Of a stretch of 10,273 bases of DNA, positions 1 through 6,188 are shown one piece after another. Origin of the DNA: Calditrichota bacterium (GTDB lineage Bacteria; Electryoneota; RPQS01); the NCBI GenBank assembly GCA_020057985.1, contig JAGVEU010000359.1, positions 1 to 10,273 on the forward strand. Direction: 5' to 3'. Both the position numbers and the translations under genes were made by a program. Position 1 is the first letter of the stretch; each line of letters begins with the position of its first letter. The notes under the pieces were generated by a model that was not told the origin of the DNA, searched no databases, and saw only the letters and a program-made list of their open reading frames with translations.

Positions 1-1
1 G

Positions 2-2224
2 CCCGAAGAACTTGGGCCGAACATGGCTTCGGAAGGCCCGGTGTGTCGAATCATGACCAAAGGCGCGCCCACCATTGATACCACTCAGACCATTCACGGA
101 CGAGTCACGTCGCAAGTTGCTGTCACAGAGACTTGGTTGATGCAGAACATGACTCGTCACAATGTCTCGCTGATCGCCGATACCTTTGTTACTCCTGTGA
201 ATCTCGTCGAAGGGTCTAATCTCTTCTCTGTCTATTCCGTGGACGCCAATGGTGACACCGGTCGTTCACCGGCTATAAACTTTTCTCTGCTGATAGACCA
301 CGCGCCGGATATTCGGATCGTCACTCGCGTGGAAGCCAATCAAGGCGTGCTCGATGCATCGGCTACAACGGATCCCGAACAACAGACGGTGAACTATTTG
401 TGGAGTGCAGATCCAGACAATCCATCGCCGGTCAATCTCCAGAATGCTAATACATCCATTGCCCGTTTCAATCTGCCTACAATACATGGCGAGTACTATT
501 TCGACTTAATTGCAACTGATCCTGACAATCACAGCCGTCATGCGCGCACGTTCTTCACGGTGACAGCGGATTCCGCGCATGGATTTGCCAATAATGAGTG
601 TGCCGACTGGGTGAACAACTCCATCATCTATGAGATCTTCCCGCGATCATACTCCGCCGCGGGAAATCTTGCGGGGATTACTGCGGATCTGCAGCGCATT
701 GCTGATCTTGGTGTGAACTCTATCTGGCTAATGCCGATCTTTGAAGGACCGTCCGATCACGGGTATGAGATCATAGATTACTACCATGTCGAGCAGGACT
801 ATGGCACAGATCAGGATCTGCACAATCTGGTCAATACAGCGCATACACTTGGCATCAAAATTATCCTTGACATGGTAATTAATCACACAGGTATCGGCCA
901 TCCCTTTATGCAGGATTGCCTTCGTCACGGGCGCTACTCGCACTATTGGGATTTCTATGACCGCGATGCTAACGGCAACTACACCTACTATTACGACTGG
1001 CTGTCGCTTCCGAACCTGAATTTGAATAACACAGAAACAGCCAGATACTTCATAGACATGTGCAAGTACTGGATTGAAACTTTCGATATTGACGGATATC
1101 GCTGTGATGTGGCGTGGGGGCCGATGCAGAGATCACCGCAGTTCTGGGTCAAGTGGCGACAGGAACTGAAGGAGATCAAACCGGAGGCTTTGCTGCTTGC
1201 TGAGGCTGATGCCAGCAATTTCCAAATCTTTACGAATCGCTTTGATCTCGCCTTCGACTGGAATCTGCATCATCAAGGGTCGGCCAGTTTCCAAAATATG
1301 TTTCCGCAGATTCCGGGTTTCACGAATCTAACAGACTTGATTTCCAACTATGGAGTCGGATGGCCGGACTACAAGAATCCCCTCCGATTCATAGAGAATC
1401 ATGATGAAACTCGCTTCATCTCCGTAAACACAGCTCCGCAAACCAAACTGGTTGCCACCTTCATGTTGAGCATTCCCGGCGCAGTTATGCTATACGCTGG
1501 GCAGGAGATTGGCACGACGAGTCAACGCGGAACTCCGGCGTGGGGTTCTGATCCAAATGGCCTGTATCCGCACTACTACCGTATGACCAATGCCCGCAAA
1601 ATGTTGCCCGCCATGCGAACCGGAGCGTTTATGCGGCTGAACAACAACCAAGGAGGGACATGCTACAGCTATGCACGCTATGGAGCGGGAATTGATCCTG
1701 TAATCTTCGTGGGCGACTTTGCACCAAGTTCGCAAGTTGTCTCCGTTACAATTAACCCTACTCTACTCGGCCTTCATTCCGACTCCAACTATGTGGTGAC
1801 TGAATTGATTGGCGGAACAACCTTCAACAGTACAGGCGCAAATCTCACCTCGCTTGTCACAAGCCTGTCTGCCTATCAAGCAAGATTGTGGGTGATTTCC
1901 GATCATGAGATTACCATTGACGCGCCCCCCGCAAGGCCGGAACTCCCCCATGAAACCAAACTTCATTCCGCCTATCCGAATCCATTTAATCCTTCGACCA
2001 TTCTCCCGCTTGAGCTGAGTACAAGTTCGAGAGTTACACTCAAGATCTACAATATTCTTGGACGGGAAGTTGCCACAGTTGCAGATGGTCTGATGGAAGC
2101 GGGATATCATGAACTTGTCTGGAACAGCAAGTCTTCAGATCGTGAGGTGAGCAGCGGAATCTACTTCGCCGTCCTGACAACTCCAAGCATGAGACAAATC
2201 CAAAAGCTGGTACTCTTGAAGTAG
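2..2224 (+). CDS. Secreted GH13 alpha-amylase-family enzyme with Ig/PKD-like domains and type IX-style sorting tail (5' partial)
   Basis: Probable extracellular hydrolase (or transglycosylase) acting on alpha-1,4-glucans. Residues are numbered from the Met at 23. An Ig-like beta domain (about 12-90) and a PKD-like domain (about 93-183) precede the GH13 barrel (about 193-560). All GH13 signatures are visible: DMVINHT (283-289), GYRCDVAWG with nucleophile D362, LLAEADA with acid/base E394, and ENHDE with transition-state D461. PNLNLNN resembles conserved region V, and YAGQEIG lies near the barrel end. A beta C-domain follows, then a proline-rich linker and a sorting tail from Y651 (YPNPFNPST, IYNILGREV, ending KLVLLK), as in type IX-secreted proteins. 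The frame is open from base 2 and no signal peptide follows ATG 23, so the true start lies left of the window. The exact specificity (amylase, neopullulanase or alpha-glucosidase) cannot be read from the motifs. The family call is very secure. Confidence 0.95.
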   Translation, partial: PEELGPNMASEGPVCRIMTKGAPTIDTTQTIHGRVTSQVAVTETWLMQNMTRHNVSLIADTFVTPVNLVEGSNLFSVYSVDANGDTGRSPAINFSLLIDHAPDIRIVTRVEANQGVLDASATTDPEQQTVNYLWSADPDNPSPVNLQNANTSIARFNLPTIHGEYYFDLIATDPDNHSRHARTFFTVTADSAHGFANNECADWVNNSIIYEIFPRSYSAAGNLAGITADLQRIADLGVNSIWLMPIFEGPSDHGYEIIDYYHVEQDYGTDQDLHNLVNTAHTLGIKIILDMVINHTGIGHPFMQDCLRHGRYSHYWDFYDRDANGNYTYYYDWLSLPNLNLNNTETARYFIDMCKYWIETFDIDGYRCDVAWGPMQRSPQFWVKWRQELKEIKPEALLLAEADASNFQIFTNRFDLAFDWNLHHQGSASFQNMFPQIPGFTNLTDLISNYGVGWPDYKNPLRFIENHDETRFISVNTAPQTKLVATFMLSIPGAVMLYAGQEIGTTSQRGTPAWGSDPNGLYPHYYRMTNARKMLPAMRTGAFMRLNNNQGGTCYSYARYGAGIDPVIFVGDFAPSSQVVSVTINPTLLGLHSDSNYVVTELIGGTTFNSTGANLTSLVTSLSAYQARLWVISDHEITIDAPPARPELPHETKLHSAYPNPFNPSTILPLELSTSSRVTLKIYNILGREVATVADGLMEAGYHELVWNSKSSDREVSSGIYFAVLTTPSMRQIQKLVLLK

Positions 2225-2225
2225 T

Positions 2226-2287
2226 GTCTGTTGCATCTTTTCCCCCCCGTTCACGCGGAGGTAGGAGGGGTGCAATGAACAACAGAC
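2226..2287 (+). promoter_or_regulatory. Inverted repeat enclosing the strong RBS upstream of the debranching-enzyme gene (possible RBS-occluding hairpin)
   Basis: GTCTGTTG (2226-2233) is perfectly complementary to CAACAGAC (2280-2287). Nested inside, seven C (2242-2248) can pair with GGAGGGG (2264-2270) with one C-A mismatch, and GCA can pair with TGC. The enclosed segment contains the Shine-Dalgarno AGGAGG (2263-2268) and ATG 2275, so folding would hide both. No U-run follows on the + strand, so this does not look like an intrinsic terminator. It could be a translational control element, or a small palindromic intergenic repeat that happens to sit here. The pairing is seen by eye. Function is inference. 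Confidence 0.4.
2263..2268 (+). promoter_or_regulatory. Strong Shine-Dalgarno AGGAGG before ATG 2275
   Basis: AGGAGG lies 6 nt before ATG 2275, a near-ideal placement. It is the best ribosome-binding site in the gap, yet the frame it drives stops at TAA 2302-2304. The TTG at 2315 that opens the long frame has no comparable site. This mismatch between best RBS and longest frame decides how the next gene's start is read. Confidence 0.6.
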
Positions 2288-2304
2288 TCAAAAAATCAGT
2301 ATAA
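2275..2304 (+). CDS. Nine-codon open frame (MNNRLKKSV), leader peptide or detached 5' end of the next gene
   Basis: It starts at ATG 2275 behind AGGAGG and ends at TAA 2302-2304, 10 nt before the TTG that opens the debranching-enzyme frame. The peptide is basic, like the n-region of a signal peptide. It contains a run of six A (2290-2295). Losing one A (or gaining two) would join this frame to the downstream one, giving a start MNNRLKNQYK and then the hydrophobic signal segment. It may be a true leader with re-initiation at TTG 2315, a frameshifted authentic start, or a homopolymer error in the assembly. There is no way to choose from this sequence alone. Confidence 0.35.
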   Translation: MNNRLKKSV

Positions 2305-2314
2305 GATAGCATCA

Positions 2315-5116
2315 TTGAAGAGCCGCAATCTGCAAATCCTGTTTATTCTCACTGTTCTTGCAGCGAGTACTTCACTGATTGCCCAGCCTGCTTCATTCAA
2401 GACAGAAGCAAAGGATGGTCTTGATAGTTTGGCAATTTGGGTAGACCCGGGAGAATCGCGTCCCTTCATGCTGGCAAACCGCAACGGAACTTATTTCTAC
2501 GGCAGCACCGTTGAGAATGGCTGGGACAGCGGCTGGATGGGATTGTGGGTCAACCGCAAGCGAGTTGTCTCAGAATTCTCAATTCTTGATAGCACGGGCA
2601 CAACGCTGCCATTCTCCAATGCTTGGTGTCGTGTCACGCCCGCCGATGTCACGTGGTCCTGGAAAGACGGCAAGGCCGCAACTCTGTTCTTTGCGTCGCG
2701 TCAGGATACCATGTACTGGCGAGGGTCAGTGGGTCTCAAGATTACAAGTGGCAGTACTTGGATTCAACCAAGTCCGACGCAACTCACGCCACCGCTCCGC
2801 ACAGAATTGCTATCAGAGTTGCATAACCTGCGCTTTGTGTGTGGGGATACTGCGTACTCAAAGGCTGTTGCGTGGGCGCATCTGCAACTGCTTTTCCTGC
2901 TGGCCGAGAATGACTCTCTATTGTATGCGGGCATTCCGTGGTTCAATGAAGGGTGGGGCAGAGACACCTTCATTTCATTGCCAGGGCTATTGGTTACAGG
3001 TCACACCGAAGCCGCACGCAAACTTCTGCTTCGTTATGCAGGTTGGGTGGATCGGGACTCAACAAGCATGACCTATGGCCGTGTTCCTAATCGTGTGCGT
3101 CCCGGGGAGGAAATTGCGTACAACACAGCAGATGGGACTCCGTGGTGGATCCGCGAACTATACGAATATGGTCTGTATACTCGCGATTATGATCTTTGGA
3201 AATCGCTCTTAGCTGAAGGCTTGGAATCCAATGGAACTCATGGCGTGGTTTTCGATGCGCTTGAGGGCGCTTTAGCACGTAGCGATTCGCTCGGATTTCT
3301 GAAGCACGGCGACGGTGACACCTGGATGGATGCAGTCGGTCCCAATGGACCGGTTACGCCGCGTGGTAACCGCGCAGTGGAGATCGCCGCCTTGCATTAT
3401 GCCGCGCTTGATGCGGCAATTCGCATGGCATCATCCGTCGGTGATCCTTTTTGGAAGGATAAGATCAAGAAATGGCGAGATGCTCGCATGAAGCTTGCCG
3501 CCAATTTCAACGCGAACTTCATTACAGAGTCGCAAGACAGACTCTATGACCGGCTTCACGGTGACGGCACACCGGATTCGTTGGTAAGACCAAACCAGTT
3601 GTTCGCACTCACGGTACCGTTGATTCAGTTGGTTCCACCGCAAGTGCAGACTCATATTGTGAAGAGTGTGTGTGAAGATCTCGTCCATCCCTACGGAGTG
3701 CTATCGCTTAGCCCTGAAGAGACCCTGTTTCATCCGTTTCACATGGATGAACACTATCCGAAGGACGATGCCTATCACAACGGCGTCGTCTGGGTCTGGC
3801 TCTCCGGGCCTGCGAAAACCGCACTAAGACAGGAAGGGCGAGCGGATCTATCACTGAAGATTGCAAATTACGAAGCAGACCTGATGCTCCAACGAGGTTG
3901 CGTGGGATCATTGCCTGAACTCCTTGATGCAATGCCGAGGCGCGGAGCGGCTGAGCCGAATCTCTCAGGAACTGTCTCGCAAGCATGGAGCCTCGCGGAG
4001 TTCCTGCGGACAACCTATCAGGATTTCCTCGGCATTCGACCTGTGCTTGTTCCGAATCGCATTGAGCCTTTCTGGTTATTTGACCCACGCGTTCCCAAAT
4101 CGTGGGGGCGTGTCGAAGCGCGAGTGACTCTGGAAGGCACGCCGGTCATGGTAACCATGCAGAATTACGGTGATTCCGTTTCGATCATGCTCCGAGCCGA
4201 AAGCGAGCCAAAGAAATCCATCGGAATCAAGGCCTTTGATTCCAAGAACGGCATCACAGGATTTCTCGGGGGAACAGAACCAGTACATCTGGTCTATCGC
4301 AAATCCGATTCGACCGCGTTCGCGGACAAAATTCCGACTGCTAAGTTGCCAATGAATAGCTGGCCCTACGATCGTGGAAATCAGGAGATTGCGCTTGCCA
4401 AGCCGATCACCCGACGAAACTTCCCCTGCCTGCGAAAACCCGACTGGGATGTCTTGTCAGCAAAAGAAGCGTTGCGTCGTTCACAGAACTCGAAACTACT
4501 CTTCTCGAAAACAGATGATGAGGGCGATGATATTGGCTCAGGTACATTCACCTATCCGCTCGACGAGAACTTCAAACCGGGAATTCTTGACCTAACCGGA
4601 TTTGAACTGCACGAAGATAAAAAGTCCTATTTCTTTACTCTACAGTTCAAGAACCTTGTTCAGCCGGGTTGGCATCCCGAATACGGTTTTCAACTGACAT
4701 TCACGGCTCTCTGTCTGCACAACGGAAAGGGCAAGCGAACAAACGTAGGCGCAAACTCGAACTATATGATTTCAGACAGCAACTCCGCAACACGCATTAT
4801 CTACGTCGGTGGTGGAATTCGTGTCGAAGATGAAAACGGCAACCGACTGGCAGAATTCACGCCACGCGAGCCGCATGACGCTCTTGGAGACACATCCATA
4901 CGAACGATTAACTTTTCACTTCCCAAGAAGTACTTTCCGAAACGGAGCGATGATTGGTCATGGACAGTTCTCGTGGGCGCTCAGGACGACCACGGCGGAG
5001 CGGGCATGGGCGAATTCCGCACTGTGAAACCTGTTGCGGAGAAGTGGGCGGGAGGAGGCAACACAAATGGCTCGTCCAACATTTATGATGTATTGACAAT
5101 CGGGAAAACACATTAG
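2315..5116 (+). CDS. Secreted GH133-type glycogen debranching enzyme (amylo-alpha-1,6-glucosidase) with glucodextranase-C-like tail
   Basis: Likely removes alpha-1,6-linked glucose branches from glycogen or starch fragments. Residues 1-22 form a signal peptide (hydrophobic ILFILTVLAAS, cleavage near LIA-QP), so it should act outside the cytoplasm. The alpha/alpha-barrel carries glycogen-debranching (GDE_C) hallmarks: AGIPWFNEGWGRD (205-217), YNTADGTPWW, GDTWMDA with D339, PRGNRAVEIAALHYAAL, RPNQLFALTVP, YHNGVVWVWLSGP, GSLPELLDA with E535, and GTVSQAWSLAEFLR. By family analogy D339 and E535 are the likely catalytic acid and base, which is an inference. From about residue 734 (DDEGDDIGSGTFTYP, later NIYDVLTIG) a beta-sandwich resembles the glucodextranase C-terminal module, a probable surface or carbohydrate-binding unit. 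No type IX tail is seen. TTG 2315 is the first possible start in frame but has a poor RBS, so the true N-terminus may begin at ATG 2275 through a frame shift. It ends 1 nt before the ATPase gene. Confidence 0.9.
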   Translation: MKSRNLQILFILTVLAASTSLIAQPASFKTEAKDGLDSLAIWVDPGESRPFMLANRNGTYFYGSTVENGWDSGWMGLWVNRKRVVSEFSILDSTGTTLPFSNAWCRVTPADVTWSWKDGKAATLFFASRQDTMYWRGSVGLKITSGSTWIQPSPTQLTPPLRTELLSELHNLRFVCGDTAYSKAVAWAHLQLLFLLAENDSLLYAGIPWFNEGWGRDTFISLPGLLVTGHTEAARKLLLRYAGWVDRDSTSMTYGRVPNRVRPGEEIAYNTADGTPWWIRELYEYGLYTRDYDLWKSLLAEGLESNGTHGVVFDALEGALARSDSLGFLKHGDGDTWMDAVGPNGPVTPRGNRAVEIAALHYAALDAAIRMASSVGDPFWKDKIKKWRDARMKLAANFNANFITESQDRLYDRLHGDGTPDSLVRPNQLFALTVPLIQLVPPQVQTHIVKSVCEDLVHPYGVLSLSPEETLFHPFHMDEHYPKDDAYHNGVVWVWLSGPAKTALRQEGRADLSLKIANYEADLMLQRGCVGSLPELLDAMPRRGAAEPNLSGTVSQAWSLAEFLRTTYQDFLGIRPVLVPNRIEPFWLFDPRVPKSWGRVEARVTLEGTPVMVTMQNYGDSVSIMLRAESEPKKSIGIKAFDSKNGITGFLGGTEPVHLVYRKSDSTAFADKIPTAKLPMNSWPYDRGNQEIALAKPITRRNFPCLRKPDWDVLSAKEALRRSQNSKLLFSKTDDEGDDIGSGTFTYPLDENFKPGILDLTGFELHEDKKSYFFTLQFKNLVQPGWHPEYGFQLTFTALCLHNGKGKRTNVGANSNYMISDSNSATRIIYVGGGIRVEDENGNRLAEFTPREPHDALGDTSIRTINFSLPKKYFPKRSDDWSWTVLVGAQDDHGGAGMGEFRTVKPVAEKWAGGGNTNGSSNIYDVLTIGKTH

Positions 5117-5117
5117 C

Positions 5118-6188
5118 ATGGCTGCAATTCGACTCGAAAATATCAGCAAGAACTTTGGAGCCACTCCCGTGCTTCACAACATCTCCTTCGAGGTTAACGA
5201 TGGAGAGTTTGTCGTGTTGGTTGGCCCATCGGGCTGTGGCAAATCCACGATCCTGCGCACGATTGCGGGACTTGAAGAGCCGACGAGTGGAACCATCCGC
5301 ATCGGCGAGCGCGTTGTGAATGACGTGGCAGCGCGCGACCGCGACATCGCTATGGTCTTCCAGAGCTATGCCTTGTATCCTCACATGACGGTCTTTGAAA
5401 ACTTAGCTTTTGGTCTCAAGATGCGCAAGGTTAACGCTACGGAGATCGAACGTCGCGTGAAAGAAGCCGCGGATCTGCTCGGAATCAGCGAATTGCTCAA
5501 ACGAAAGCCCAAAGCTCTCTCCGGCGGCCAACGGCAACGCGTCGCGCTCGGTCGTGCCCTTGTGCGTCATCCGCAAGCGTTCTTATTTGATGAGCCACTC
5601 TCCAATCTCGATGCTAAATTGCGCACGCACACGCGAACCGAACTCGCTCGCCTGCATAAGCAACTCGGCGCTACCATGGTCTATGTCACACACGATCAAG
5701 TCGAAGCCATGACCCTTGGCCAGCGCATTGTCGTGCTCAAGGATGGCGTGATTCAGCAGATTGACACTCCCCTGAATTGCTATCGTTACCCGTCAAATCG
5801 CTTTGTTGCGGGCTTCATCGGATCTCCGGCTATGAACTTTCTGAAAGGCAAACGCGAGCAAAGTGACTTTGTGGGAAGTGGTCTTCGATTCGCACTGCCG
5901 GAGAAAATTGCAAAATCCACAATATCTCATGACATCATTCTTGGGCTGCGTCCCGAGCAATTGCTTACTGGAAATGGTTCGCCCTCACAGGCTCAATTCA
6001 AAGTCGTGCTCGATGTGGTCGAGCCTCTGGGTAATGAAATGTTATTGTACGGAAGACTGGGTGAAGAGCGGCTCGTCATTCGAAGTGATTCGGGAGCAGC
6101 AGTGAAGCCGGATGATATTCTGACTATTTCATTTGATGCGCAAACTGCACACTATTTTGATGGAGTTACGGATGCAGCCCTCAGATAG
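5118..6188 (+). CDS. malK: MalK/UgpC/MsmK-type sugar ABC transporter ATP-binding protein
   Basis: Cytoplasmic ATPase that powers oligosaccharide import through a MalFG-type permease. The 356 residues are a usual length for the family. The nucleotide-binding domain is complete: Walker A GPSGCGKST (36-44), Q-loop Q82 within FQSYALYPHMTVFENLAFG, signature LSGGQ (134-138), Walker B FLFDEP with D158 and catalytic E159, D-loop SNLDAKLR, and switch H192 in VTHDQVEAMTLG. The C-terminal part (about 240-356) starts at SNRFVAGFIGSPAMNF and is the regulatory TOBE/OB region typical of these ATPases. ATG 5118 follows the previous stop by 1 nt with only a weak RBS, pointing to translational coupling. MalK, UgpC and MsmK proteins cannot be told apart reliably by motif. 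The malK label rests on the starch-degrading neighbours, and some such ATPases serve several importers. Confidence 0.95.
   Translation: MAAIRLENISKNFGATPVLHNISFEVNDGEFVVLVGPSGCGKSTILRTIAGLEEPTSGTIRIGERVVNDVAARDRDIAMVFQSYALYPHMTVFENLAFGLKMRKVNATEIERRVKEAADLLGISELLKRKPKALSGGQRQRVALGRALVRHPQAFLFDEPLSNLDAKLRTHTRTELARLHKQLGATMVYVTHDQVEAMTLGQRIVVLKDGVIQQIDTPLNCYRYPSNRFVAGFIGSPAMNFLKGKREQSDFVGSGLRFALPEKIAKSTISHDIILGLRPEQLLTGNGSPSQAQFKVVLDVVEPLGNEMLLYGRLGEERLVIRSDSGAAVKPDDILTISFDAQTAHYFDGVTDAALR
6162..6165 (+). promoter_or_regulatory. RBS GGAG setting the GH57 start at ATG 6172
   Basis: GGAG lies 6 nt before ATG 6172, inside the end of the ATPase gene. The frame stays open further upstream (TTG 6133, ATG 6136, ATG 6160), but those codons have no comparable site. 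They would also place extra charged residues before the signal peptide. ATG 6172 is therefore preferred and gives a 17-nt overlap with the ATPase gene. Confidence 0.6.

Noticed and set aside
23..2224. ATG at 23 as the true start of the GH13 gene
   Set aside because: The frame is open upstream to base 2, no signal peptide follows this Met, and the protein has a secretion tail. The gene is better read as continuing from left of the window.
2226..2300. Intrinsic terminator after the GH13 gene
   Set aside because: There is an inverted repeat, but it is followed by an A-run and no T-run on the + strand, and it encloses a strong RBS. A regulatory or repeat reading fits better.
2296..2306. TATAAG as a -10 promoter box
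   Set aside because: No credible -35 partner at normal spacing, it lies downstream of the strong RBS and ATG 2275, and promoter motifs of this lineage are uncertain.
2511..3071. 186-codon + strand frame inside the debranching gene
   Set aside because: Out-of-frame shadow. The overlapping frame 2315-5116 carries the conserved GDE_C motifs.
4908..5384. 158-codon open frame on the - strand
   Set aside because: It lies opposite the end of the debranching gene and the start of the ATPase gene, both securely identified. Its translation shows no recognisable domain.
6133..6171. Longer N-terminus of the GH57 gene from TTG 6133, ATG 6136 or ATG 6160
   Set aside because: No suitable RBS precedes these codons, and the extra residues would lie before a normal signal peptide. 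ATG 6172 has GGAG at 6-nt spacing.
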